Assembly: GCF_041902385.1 (NCBI RefSeq)
Contig: NZ_CP169244.1
Coordinates: 4,402,001-4,466,000, forward strand
Direction of reading: 5' to 3'
Length of the DNA: 64,000 nucleotides
Origin: Arcticibacter sp041902385
Lineage (GTDB): Bacteria; Bacteroidota; Bacteroidia; Sphingobacteriales; Sphingobacteriaceae
The translations under genes and the position numbers were made by a program. Below the pieces are notes generated by a model. That model searched no databases. It had not been told where the DNA came from and saw nothing but the letters and a program-made list of their open reading frames with translations. Below are positions 54,188 through 63,081 of this stretch, piece after piece. The number at the start of each line of letters is the position of its first letter. Within the stretch, counting starts at the first letter, position 1.

Positions 54188-55056
54188 AAAGTATGGAGCT
54201 CGGCTATTGCGCCTATGCTTTCTAACGTGCCGCCAACCGTCTTATTTTAGGGTAAGCGCTGCCTAAACCAACCAAGTCGACCGGCGCTTCCTTCAACAAG
54301 CTCTTACATTGCAACTCCTGATTTACCGTTTCATTGCGATCCGAGTCTACCTACTTCTGAATCTACAGGCCACATCACATTCTTTGCAGCATTAATGCAC
54401 GTCAATGAGAAGCCCTAACAGCGGCTGCTTTCTGATGGATTGTTATGCCCATTCTAGTTGTCAAGGAGCTGGAGGAGCAGTTGTGTCAGACGCAAGAACG
54501 CCGCAGGACATCGGCGCCCCATGTAAGATATACGAGCTGAATAGAGGAAAGCCAGAAGCGATATGACACCGAGTCAGGACCGGTATAGGTCGGTCGTGAC
54601 TCGGTGCTGACTCGGTTCTGACTCGGTCCTGAGTCGGTTCTGTCCCTCTGAAGGGCCGCGGCAATCTCGCCTGTATTTGCCATGTGTCTCATCCCAATAT
54701 GACATATTGTCTCAAAGTGAGGACCGACTTATGTCTCGCCATGCTGCATAGTAAGGTCGACTTACGAAAAAGAAAGTCGCTCCAGGGTAAAGACAAATAG
54801 GAACAGAGGTACCGACAGCCCTGCCTTTCTCCATGAGGCATAAAGTCGGCTAGTTTCTATCTTCCTAACGGGAAATACACCGCTCTTATTAAAAACGGAA
54901 CTTTGCCCGAAGAGATTGAATGTATTAACAATAGTCAGGATGTGTCGCTTTCACCGAGCCGGGAGGACTGATCTGGCATTCACTCTGAAAATCCGGAACA
55001 GGAAAATGGAGTCAAAAAGTTCAGGTCGCAGAATATGAGTAACTAGTCTTCATGTA
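54188..55056. other. 869-nt intergenic region without firm genes
   Basis: Contains the 11-nt tandem array described separately. Minus-strand frames at 54461-54692 read through the repeats and are low-complexity artefacts. No RNA gene or IS end was recognised. Confidence 0.4.
54567..54641. repeat. Four 11-nt tandem units with a 10-bp inverted copy
   Basis: Units start at 54598, 54609, 54620 and 54631: GACTCGGTGCT, GACTCGGTTCT, GACTCGGTCCT, GAGTCGGTTCT. CACCGAGTCA (54567-54576) is the exact inverse of TGACTCGGTG (54597-54606), and GGACC/GGTC extends the stem. Same period and design as 24901-24979, with a related core (CGG...TGAGT). Confidence 0.7.
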
Positions 55057-57138
55057 TCATTGAAGATTCACTTCAATTGCGCCCGAATTACGCAGGCACT
55101 GAAAGGGAACTTTTTCTCTTCTGAGCCGCGCAAGCGCTTCTCGAATAGCTGTCGTTTTCGGCGCCCCATAAAACAGGATATTGCTGGCACAGGGCTTTCT
55201 GCCCCGGACAACGAGATCTGAGGCAGCAGCGGCCGGTAAGAGGAGATAGTCGACTTGCTCATTACAAGATAGCCGTAACAAACCGAACCTTTCGCATATC
55301 ATGATCTTTCTTCCGCAAAAGCGATAAATCTGACTATTTCCTGCAGAGGACCCGCCACTTTTAACAAATCTGCAGGTCTGCAGCCTTAAACATCTCGCCC
55401 TGATGAGGGGCATGATTGAGTACTCGAACGTCTTACTATGCGGGGGTACAGTAGCAATTATACCGATCTGCTTCCCGCTGCGAAAGCCCACCGCCATTTC
55501 GTTTCGAAGGCTATAGAAAACGATACTGCTGCTTTCTGCCACGCTGATCTTCACGAAGGCTTGAGCGGAAGTTAATATCAGTCCTGCAGCAGCCGAAAAA
55601 AGAAGAGCGCGTCCGCTTCTCTTCAGGAAAGCAAAAACCAAGAGTGCTAGCAGCAGGTAGATCAGCAGATAAAACCAGAGTCCGGCCTGGCAGATATTTA
55701 TTGAGGCCATGGGCAGGTCAGATATCATCATGAGCAAGGAGTTAAGCAAATGAATGGTCTTCCCCAGGATGGCAGCCAACGCCACAGACAGCGAGTGAAC
55801 CGGCATTACCAGAAAAAAGATTCCGACGGTCATGATCACAGCTACCGGAATTATAACGATCAAATTTGCGAGGAGAAAATAGAGGGGGAACTGATTGAAA
55901 TAGTACAGAATAAGCGGGAACGTGGCGAGTTGCGCCGCCACTGAAATTGATACGCAGCTCGACAGATAGTTTAGAACGGCGTGCCTGCTCCTCATGTATT
56001 TCCGAAGCAAGGGGTCTAAGTAGATAATGCCGAACACGGCTAGAAAGGATAGTTCGAAACCAACATCCAATAGATAGTAAGGATCGGCCACAAGCAAGAT
56101 GACTGCGGCCGCAGCAACGCTATTGCCGGTATCATTCTCTCCATTCCAGATCCGGCCTATCATCACAAAGGTGATCATAATGGCGGCGCGACAGGCAGCG
56201 ACAGACATCCCCGTCAAAGCAGTATAAAGCCACACACCAACTATTGCCAGCAAACAGCGGATAAGTCGCCCGGCTTTTGTCGTTTTCATAAAGAACAACA
56301 ACGTCATTAGGATCTGAACCACCAAAGCTACGTGCATCCCGGAAACGGACAGAACATGAAAAACACCCGCCTGCGAGTAAGCTTTCAAAATGTCTGGCTG
56401 AAGGCTTTCCTTGTTGCCGAGGATGAGAGTTGCCGCGATTGCAGCATCGGCCCTATTTTCAATGTACCGATTCAACCGATCGCAGAGCATCGTTCTCCAT
56501 CTGGTGGCAAGATGCCTAAGGTGCAAAAAAGGAGGGCCGCCAATTTTTCTGATGTCGTTAACGTCGCAAAAAAACTGATAGTAGACGTGTTGATTTTCCA
56601 AATACTGCTTATAGTCAAACTCATATGGATTGAGTGGCGGAGTAGGCGGGCGATAAGACGCAGGCAGGATTATTTGGTTGCCAATTTCAAATTTTCCCGA
56701 ATTATAATCCGTTCTGGCCTGAATTATAATTTTACCATTTGCCCTGACGGAACTGTTATTTCTTAAAGCGAACTTCACGTCTGCGAAGAAGCGGACGCCG
56801 CTGGCGGTGTATACAGGAGCTGACGAAACCTCCGCACTCAAATAAGAACACTTTACTTTGTCAAAATAGCCATGAATGCAGGAAGGATGCCGCGATGCCG
56901 TGTTAAAAGCAAAAACAGACAATAGAAAGCACTGCACTATGATAGATGGCGAACACTTCAAGTAAAGGCTCGATGTCACATAGTGAAAGTGAGTGATGAT
57001 CAGCAGGATCAGAAAAACAAGGGCGAGAGCTGCAAACAAGAACATCCCGCTCTTGCCGTGGGGAACAGACAGTCCAATCATAATGCCCGCTAAAGCAGGA
57101 AAGAGAATTCTAAGAAAAACAGGAATTCCAGACTGCAT
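55057..57138 (-). CDS. comEC: ComEC/Rec2-family DNA uptake channel
   Basis: 693 residues from ATG 57138 (MQSGIPVFLRILFPALAGIM); the frame extends to 57195 inside the upstream gene. Membrane segments at the start, a DUF4131-type soluble loop with the OB-like VRANGKIIIQA and NPYEFDYKQYLENQ, then the Competence domain with HVLSVSGMHVALVVQIL, GMSVAACRAAIM and many helices. The C-terminal ~170 residues do not show metallo-beta-lactamase motifs (HxHxDH absent). It carries single-stranded DNA across the inner membrane. Last gene of the operon, 4 nt after the previous stop. Confidence 0.9.
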   Translation of the reverse strand: MQSGIPVFLRILFPALAGIMIGLSVPHGKSGMFLFAALALVFLILLIITHFHYVTSSLYLKCSPSIIVQCFLLSVFAFNTASRHPSCIHGYFDKVKCSYLSAEVSSAPVYTASGVRFFADVKFALRNNSSVRANGKIIIQARTDYNSGKFEIGNQIILPASYRPPTPPLNPYEFDYKQYLENQHVYYQFFCDVNDIRKIGGPPFLHLRHLATRWRTMLCDRLNRYIENRADAAIAATLILGNKESLQPDILKAYSQAGVFHVLSVSGMHVALVVQILMTLLFFMKTTKAGRLIRCLLAIVGVWLYTALTGMSVAACRAAIMITFVMIGRIWNGENDTGNSVAAAAVILLVADPYYLLDVGFELSFLAVFGIIYLDPLLRKYMRSRHAVLNYLSSCVSISVAAQLATFPLILYYFNQFPLYFLLANLIVIIPVAVIMTVGIFFLVMPVHSLSVALAAILGKTIHLLNSLLMMISDLPMASINICQAGLWFYLLIYLLLALLVFAFLKRSGRALLFSAAAGLILTSAQAFVKISVAESSSIVFYSLRNEMAVGFRSGKQIGIIATVPPHSKTFEYSIMPLIRARCLRLQTCRFVKSGGSSAGNSQIYRFCGRKIMICERFGLLRLSCNEQVDYLLLPAAAASDLVVRGRKPCASNILFYGAPKTTAIREALARLRREKVPFQCLRNSGAIEVNLQ

Positions 57139-57142
57139 TATC

Positions 57143-59188
57143 TTACAGACGTAATTTAAGTTGAACACCCAGATCTGCCTTCCTGTGCCCATCAATCACA
57201 GGCAGGCCCGAACCTATTTGATCTGCATTCGCATAGCTGGAGACGGCATATCGTGCGGCTAGTTCTGCAAACCTCCCGACCTTATATTTCGCGTTCACGT
57301 AAAACCTGACGCCCTCGTCGTAATAGGCGGAGGAGCTGTATAGATTTAAGTAACTATTCTCCATTGCATAAATCGCTGTGTTAAAACTATCGCTGCCGAA
57401 TATTGCGAAACGGGCGCTAAAGCTTGCCCGGCTACGGGTTGGTTTAAAGATGACGTCCTGATACAATAAAGAGCCGATCTCTTTGATGCAGTCCTTTTTG
57501 TAGACAACGGCCTCTCCCCTGCTTCTGAACAGGAAGCTTCCCGATTTAAATTCGAGACCAAGGCGAAGGTTCTGTTTCCTGACATCCTGAACATGCCGAA
57601 CTTCTGCCTGGCCCTGGTCGTTCTCGCCGGCCGTTTTCGACCGATATCTCAGACTAAGGTTCGAGGATTTCGATAAGGGGAATGAAAAAATGGCAAGGAT
57701 CTCATGTCCCTGAGAAGGAGCATCGGCATAATAACGAAGCCAGGGAAAGCGAAACAAATCGGTGTAAATCGAAAAGGCAGATCCTTTAGCCCCGTTCAGT
57801 GTAATCCCGCTGATAAAGCCGGCCTCCGCATCTCCGTTGCCTCCTTCCCGTATGCTCTGACAGTAGAAAGAATAATAGTTTTTCTGGTAAAGGCGCTGCA
57901 ATAATACCAGGGACAGACGCTTTGACAAAGCAGAAATGATTCCATTGACTGTTGCAATTCCGTTATGGACAGTGTGAGCAAACTCGCCAAAAAAACAGGT
58001 ATTCTTCCAGGTACTCGAATAAAAGAGGGCGGCGTTAGTGACAGAGCGATTTCTTAAAGCAAAAAGGTCGCAAAGCCTGGGGGAAGGAAAAGGAGGAACA
58101 CTCATGGCATCATGGTAAACCACTGCACCAAGGCGACTGCTGACGTCGTTCCATTCGACCGTCATGCCGTACACGTTCTCGCTAATGGAATGCCTGTTAT
58201 TTAACTCGGCCGAAGTACGATGCAGGCCGCTGTTAGATAAAGAAGTAAAACCTGAAATAGCACCGGCAGAGTCGGTTTCGAGTCTTGCATCCAGCCTTTT
58301 CCTCGATATGAAGGGAGTAACGTCTAGCTTCCTCCATACCATCGTGGCACTGGCTCCTCTCAGGAAGCCAGCTTCATTAGCAGAACTGTACAATTGCAGG
58401 CCCCCGTGTTGCCTGACGAAATACTCAGGACTGCTGCCTTTCCCGGCTGCAAAACCCGTCCACAATGCCGCACCTTGCCCTACCCTTATAGAATAATCAC
58501 CGACAACCAGTTTCTTGACCGGCCCTAAGTTCTGTAGCTGGAGGGCAGCGGAGCAGAAGTCGAAACCGCCTGTGTGGGGCGAGAACGTGCGTTCTCCAGG
58601 GTCCTTTTCCATTAGTAGAGATAAGGTGAGGCGATCCTGATAAGTTAGCTTGTAGCGAAGGAGCGCATGAAGAGGATTACCAGCATAAGAAGGAGCCATT
58701 GAACTATCTCCCGACCGAAAGCCCTTTTGTCTTTGCATCACCTCCTGGACAGTTAACGAAAGCCACTGTTCCGCTCCGGCCGGCCGTTGGCCCTTAAAAG
58801 CACTGCCGTTCCGTTGTCTCACAACTGCGTATAGCTTAAGCTTTGCAATTGTTTCCATATCCAGCTCTTCCACTGCCTGAAGTTCTTCTATCTGAATAAA
58901 AGGACCAGTAGAAGCACGATAGCGAAGCAGGCTGGAAATTTGAAGAGGCGACAGAAATCCAAGTCGCCCTAGCTCAGTGGCCGTTGCCCTGTTCAGGTCT
59001 AACGGATGGCTGCGATAATACTCCAGGCTCTCCAAAAGCTCGCTGTAATCAAAGTCCTCGGGCACCCTTTCCATCATCGCGTCAGCGCGCTTTTCCTCTT
59101 GCGGTCCAGTCTCAAACTGGGCATACACCGACCCGTAAGAACAAAAGAGAGCAAGCGTTAACAGAGGTAAGCTCCTGCTAAAAATCAT
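57143..59188 (-). CDS. ComEA-like helix-hairpin-helix protein with predicted C-terminal beta-barrel
   Basis: 681 residues from ATG 59188 (MIFSRSLPLLTLALFCSYGSVYAQ, a signal peptide). Residues about 50-115 contain HhH-type repeats: LDLNRATATELGRLGF, then LLRYRASTGPFIQIEELQAVEEL, as in ComEA/PulK-like DNA-binding modules. The remaining ~550 residues have alternating hydrophobic/aromatic strands and end ADLGVQLKLRL, suggesting an outer-membrane barrel. This combination next to comEC hints at a DNA-uptake role; the barrel is inferred from pattern only. Overlaps the upstream gene by 11 nt. Confidence 0.7.
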   Translation of the reverse strand: MIFSRSLPLLTLALFCSYGSVYAQFETGPQEEKRADAMMERVPEDFDYSELLESLEYYRSHPLDLNRATATELGRLGFLSPLQISSLLRYRASTGPFIQIEELQAVEELDMETIAKLKLYAVVRQRNGSAFKGQRPAGAEQWLSLTVQEVMQRQKGFRSGDSSMAPSYAGNPLHALLRYKLTYQDRLTLSLLMEKDPGERTFSPHTGGFDFCSAALQLQNLGPVKKLVVGDYSIRVGQGAALWTGFAAGKGSSPEYFVRQHGGLQLYSSANEAGFLRGASATMVWRKLDVTPFISRKRLDARLETDSAGAISGFTSLSNSGLHRTSAELNNRHSISENVYGMTVEWNDVSSRLGAVVYHDAMSVPPFPSPRLCDLFALRNRSVTNAALFYSSTWKNTCFFGEFAHTVHNGIATVNGIISALSKRLSLVLLQRLYQKNYYSFYCQSIREGGNGDAEAGFISGITLNGAKGSAFSIYTDLFRFPWLRYYADAPSQGHEILAIFSFPLSKSSNLSLRYRSKTAGENDQGQAEVRHVQDVRKQNLRLGLEFKSGSFLFRSRGEAVVYKKDCIKEIGSLLYQDVIFKPTRSRASFSARFAIFGSDSFNTAIYAMENSYLNLYSSSAYYDEGVRFYVNAKYKVGRFAELAARYAVSSYANADQIGSGLPVIDGHRKADLGVQLKLRL

Positions 59189-59978
59189 ATCGCAATCCCA
59201 CTTTTGGCAGATAGCCAAATTGTTCGTAAACAGAAACGGCGCAATCAAAAGAAAATGAGCCGGCTGCAGAGCCAAAGCCGAAATGCTCACAAAATGGCTC
59301 CGTAGAAAGACCGCCACGGAGAAAAAGATATTTACACAGCCGGTACTCCAGACCAGCAGCGCCGACCAGACCAAAATCAAGATCCTTCGAAGCCTCAGCG
59401 TTTAAGAGGATCTTATCGCTTACCTGCCATGCAGCTCCAAACTCGAGACGTGAGGCTACGAATGCGTTACAAGTCGCTTTATATGTGTTGCGACTGGGAT
59501 TAGACACATGCGCAGCTACAGTGAGAAGCGGAGATATCTTATACTGAAACCCGGTCTCTACCGACCATGCACTTGCATTGCCGTATGCGGAAACAGAGAG
59601 CCGGTGAATATTAAAGTCAATAGAAATAGAAAGCATTTCTCCAAAGCGTCGGGCAAGAGCAATTGCAGCACGCTGCTCAGAATAATGCTCGACCCCATAA
59701 CTCTGAATACCTACTCCTACCACACTTCTCCCAGAGGGTACTGCGAAAATGCAGGAATTTCGAGCTATCGATGAAGTAAAGTCTTCGCGATAAACAGCTA
59801 GTGCAGCGGATTTCAAAGCGGTAAGACCGGCCTGGTTAGCTAACAGACTAGATAAGTCTCTTAGCGCAACCCCTGAGGCTCCCATAGCTGCAAATCTGGG
59901 AGCAGAGACGGCTGGCTGACCGCTGGCGGATAGTAAAGAGGCCAGCATTAAGGGTGCAAGGATTAGGTATCGAAACAT
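59178..59978 (-). CDS. Outer-membrane protein, PorV/PorQ-like N-terminus
   Basis: 266 residues from ATG 59978 (MFRYLILAPLMLASLLSASGQ); the frame extends to 60038. APRFAAMGASGVALRDLSSLLANQAGL resembles the first strand and N/P-A-G-L motif of PorV/PorQ-type barrels (UPF0164-like). The rest is beta-barrel with a final ...KVGLRYDF. It is the first gene of the operon with the HhH protein and comEC. Role unknown. Confidence 0.75.
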   Translation of the reverse strand: MFRYLILAPLMLASLLSASGQPAVSAPRFAAMGASGVALRDLSSLLANQAGLTALKSAALAVYREDFTSSIARNSCIFAVPSGRSVVGVGIQSYGVEHYSEQRAAIALARRFGEMLSISIDFNIHRLSVSAYGNASAWSVETGFQYKISPLLTVAAHVSNPSRNTYKATCNAFVASRLEFGAAWQVSDKILLNAEASKDLDFGLVGAAGLEYRLCKYLFLRGGLSTEPFCEHFGFGSAAGSFSFDCAVSVYEQFGYLPKVGLRYDF

Positions 59979-60129
59979 GGCTAGTATAAAAAGAAAAGTT
60001 AGTACTCCGAGGACATATATAGTAAAATATTTAATCAAAAAGAAAAAGAAATAAAGACAAAAGCAACCAATTCGTCGTGCGAGGCAACTTACGTGACAAC
60101 AATCACTTTTTTTAAGAACTTTCCCGAAG

Positions 60130-60137
60130 TACTTTTG
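60130..60137 (+). promoter_or_regulatory. -7 box (TACTTTTG) of the fibre locus
   Basis: It fits TAnnTTTG and ends 26 nt before the first ATG (60164). No clear TTG at -33. Confidence 0.5.
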
Positions 60138-60163
60138 CGCAAGTTTTTTTCCTATTAATAAAT

Positions 60164-60682
60164 ATGAATAAAAAATTACTTACAGTTTTAATCGCTGTCG
60201 TGTTGCCGGTTATCTTTTCAGGCAAGGTATTTGGGCAAATAAGCCAGGATGCAACCGTAAGCGTAAAGCTTGCAGATGCAAGAAGTATTTCGATTACCAA
60301 TCCCAACGTACTGTTAAACTTTTCAAGTACGGCTGATTACACAGATGGCGTGAATTATTTAGCCAAAGATCAGTTGTCTGTAACAAGTAGCACGGGATAT
60401 CAGATAAAAGTATCTTCTGTAGCCGATCTTGCAAGTACCGCAGGGAATAAACTTCCGGCGAATACAATCAGTGTCCAGGCTACACCTACCACTGCCGACC
60501 CTAATGTAACGTTGCAGACACAGAAGCTCGGAACATCAGGGGGCCTGACTATCGTGAGTTCGAGCAAAGGCACGCTCCCACTTTCCTTCAGTATAAATTA
60601 CAAGACAGATGCGGGCGCATACATCAATAAACCAGCTGACACCTACAACGTGGTTGTGACCTACTCAATTGCGCCATTATAA
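60164..60682 (+). CDS. Pilin-like exported beta-sandwich subunit
   Basis: 172 residues: a signal peptide (ending KVFGQ), then a Ser/Thr/Val-rich beta domain: ATVSVKLADARSISITNPNVLLNFSS, YTDGVNYLAKDQLSVTSSTGYQIKVSS, and a final strand TYNVVVTYSIAPL with alternating hydrophobic residues. It resembles spore-coat-U/DUF4402-like or fimbrial subunits; the same LNFxxxxDYxxGV pattern recurs in the third domain of the protein at 61529. First gene of a locus with a PapD-like chaperone, so the major fibre subunit is the best guess. No Cys pair. Confidence 0.7.
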   Translation: MNKKLLTVLIAVVLPVIFSGKVFGQISQDATVSVKLADARSISITNPNVLLNFSSTADYTDGVNYLAKDQLSVTSSTGYQIKVSSVADLASTAGNKLPANTISVQATPTTADPNVTLQTQKLGTSGGLTIVSSSKGTLPLSFSINYKTDAGAYINKPADTYNVVVTYSIAPL

Positions 60683-60714
60683 GAAGCGGCCGCATTTCAA
60701 CTTCCGCTCTCGGT

Positions 60715-61528
60715 ATGGGAAGATTAAGATATTTTTTTCTTTATTGTTCTAAGTGCCTCCAGTGCACTTTTTGCGCAAGTGGGAATTACAGTTAGCCCTG
60801 GCAGGGTCTATTATCACTTACCTCCGGGCAGTAGTACTTCTGAACGGATAGTCGTAAGCAACCCAACTGATGGCGAACTGGAAATCGGCGTTTCCATTTC
60901 TGACTGGTGCTACGACTCAGTGGGGAATAATATAGGGTATGAAGCCCGAACGTTAAAGACTTCTTGTGCCGACTGGGTTCAAGTCATGCCGGGGTCGTAT
61001 TTTACCCTGCGCCCAAGAGAGCAGAAGACGCTTGATCTTTTAATGCAGGTTCCTGCTGCCGCAGACACTACGGTACCGGTTCATACCGCCCTGCTATACG
61101 TCACACAGCTCAACCATGGCACGGCGACCACAAATACGGGAGCCGCCATCCGTGTTACTGTCAGAATGGGGGTGAAATTGTATCATTCCTTTCGGATGAC
61201 AGATGAAAAGGACGTGGAGATAAAGGACTTTGCTGACCGGGAGGAAAGAACACCTGCACATCTTTGCAAAAGATATCTCGACCTGCAATTTAACAATACC
61301 GGAAAAAGCTGGATTGAGGGCACGATAAAGTGGGAGCTATTTAATGAACAAAGCGGTCAGAAGACAAAGCTTGATCCCACTGACTTTTACTCACTGCCAG
61401 GCGACAGCCGTCTCGTAAGAAAGGAGCTGCCTGGAGACCTGAAGAAAGGTAAGTATAACGCGACGGCAATTATAAACTATGGAAACAAAGATGAATTGAA
61501 AATAGCAGAACTGGAATTTGAATTTTAA
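60715..61528 (+). CDS. PapD-like periplasmic chaperone, signal peptide frameshifted
   Basis: The mature domain (from 60779) begins VGITVSPGRVYYHLPPGSSTSERIVVSNP, then ...LRPREQKTLDLLMQVP, the pattern of PapD-fold chaperones, and a second Ig domain ends KIAELEFEF. ATG 60715 starts a good signal peptide (MGRLRYFF...) that joins the domain (FIVLSASSALFAQVG) only if the T7 run 60732-60738 is T6; restored length about 270. Without that, the only start is GTG 60779 with no signal. It would fold and cap subunits in the periplasm. The adhesin gene starts at the next base. Confidence 0.75.
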
Positions 61529-63067
61529 TTGAAAACAGCACGACTCCTCTCAACAAAGATCAATTACAAGAAACACCCTTTATTGATCTCGCTACTTTTA
61601 TTGTTGTTGAACACTCCCTCCATGGGTCAACAGCTAAATGGCTACACAGAATATAATTCATGCACACTGAACACTGCTGCGGATGTAATGCAAGGCTGCA
61701 CCCAGCTAGACCGCTTTATCTTGCAGTATCAGTTCCTCAGCAGTACGTCCAGGTGGAGTCTGAAGGTGAAAGCAAATACCAATTTCACGAATGGTAGTAC
61801 GTCAATTCCAGCTCAATATGTCTCTATACAGTTTAGTCGCGTAAGCTCTGGCGGGCCTAGCGCTTCCGAAATGGGAGTCAGCACCGCTCCTGTCTCTTTA
61901 AGCACCTCGTATAAGAACCTGATCTACCAATCGCCTGCTCCCCTTGGCGGCGGCAGTAACACCTACACCGAGCAACGCTTTAATATGATTGTGCAAGGAG
62001 GAGCGCACCTTCTTGTCCCGCCTGGCACATATAAAGCAACGCTCACATTCGCCGTATACAACAGGTACAACAGAATTGTCGCTTCGAAAGATCTGGAGGC
62101 GTCGTTTATCATTAATTACAGCAATAGTTGTCAGTCGGTCACTCTTTACTCCAGTAATTATGGGAGCCAGATACAGTTCAATAGCTATAACGAATTAATG
62201 GCCGGTGCTACAAGCCCCCAATACGTAAAGCTCTCCCTCCAGGCCAATTCAGCCAGCTGTTCAGGATGGTCACTGAAAGTGCGTGCGCAGGGAAACTTCA
62301 CGAATGGCAGCAGTCAGGTCCCTCCGCAGTACGTGTCGCTGAGGTTTAACAAAATTAGCTCCGGCGCTCCGTCCGCGGGCGCAATCGGTATATCAAGCAA
62401 CCAGGTTCCACTGAGCACGTCAGATGTTACGCTTATAGATCACTCCCAGGCCCCTTTTCAACCAGGAGTAACTTGCGAGCAACTTTTTGATATGATCATA
62501 CAAGGTGGCACCCATCTTATATTGCCGGCAAGCGGCCCATATACAACCACCCTCGTTTTTTCTCTTGTCAACTCGGATGGAATGGTAGTTGCAACATCAA
62601 CGATGCCGGCCACTTTTCAAATCTATGCAAATAGCAACGGATACACATTGCAGCTACAGAACACGGCCGACCAGGTTGTTCTCAACTTTGGCACCACCAG
62701 CGATATCATCAACGGGGTAACGGTTAACAAATTAAAAGGGCTCAGAATTCGTGGCTACAGTGCATACCAGGTAATAGCGAAAACTACCACTTCTACGTTA
62801 TCGTCTCCTCTCACCGGCGAAGCACTTCCGGTTTCTGTTATTAGACTTACCGCAACAGCACCGGCCGCCTATTCGCGAATAGTTTGCGGAAGCTATAAGT
62901 TATCCGCCTCGGATCAGGTGCTGATCACCAACCCCTATTGGGACTATACCTATTACGATGTGGTGTACGACCTGAAGTACAATACGGATCCAATGGACAA
63001 GCTTCTTACCACGGTTTCTCCCGGTACTTATTCAACCTCGGTAGTCTTCGTAGTGATTCCTAAGTAG
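61529..63067 (+). CDS. Multi-domain adhesin-like exported protein
   Basis: 512 residues from TTG 61529, directly after the chaperone stop. Signal peptide to about residue 34 (SMGQQ). Two tandem domains (about 45-200 and 205-365) share FTNGS(T/S)xxPxQYVSxxF, xxPSAxxxGxS, FxMIxQGGxHLxxPxGxY and a final FxI strand; each starts with a Cys. A third domain (about 370-512) resembles the pilin-like subunit (VVLNFGTTSDIINGV). Likely tip adhesin or minor subunit of the fibre locus. No database family is recognised. Confidence 0.75.
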   Translation: MKTARLLSTKINYKKHPLLISLLLLLLNTPSMGQQLNGYTEYNSCTLNTAADVMQGCTQLDRFILQYQFLSSTSRWSLKVKANTNFTNGSTSIPAQYVSIQFSRVSSGGPSASEMGVSTAPVSLSTSYKNLIYQSPAPLGGGSNTYTEQRFNMIVQGGAHLLVPPGTYKATLTFAVYNRYNRIVASKDLEASFIINYSNSCQSVTLYSSNYGSQIQFNSYNELMAGATSPQYVKLSLQANSASCSGWSLKVRAQGNFTNGSSQVPPQYVSLRFNKISSGAPSAGAIGISSNQVPLSTSDVTLIDHSQAPFQPGVTCEQLFDMIIQGGTHLILPASGPYTTTLVFSLVNSDGMVVATSTMPATFQIYANSNGYTLQLQNTADQVVLNFGTTSDIINGVTVNKLKGLRIRGYSAYQVIAKTTTSTLSSPLTGEALPVSVIRLTATAPAAYSRIVCGSYKLSASDQVLITNPYWDYTYYDVVYDLKYNTDPMDKLLTTVSPGTYSTSVVFVVIPK

Positions 63068-63081
63068 CGATTCGAAGTTTA

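Noticed and set aside
54461..54692. Two minus-strand frames through the 11-nt repeats
   Set aside because: Sequences reflect the tandem repeat (RTESA/QNRVSTES type) and have no independent support.
60779..61528. Chaperone starting at GTG 60779 as a cytosolic protein
   Set aside because: It would start exactly at the mature N-terminus after an excellent out-of-frame signal peptide; a T-run indel explains this better.
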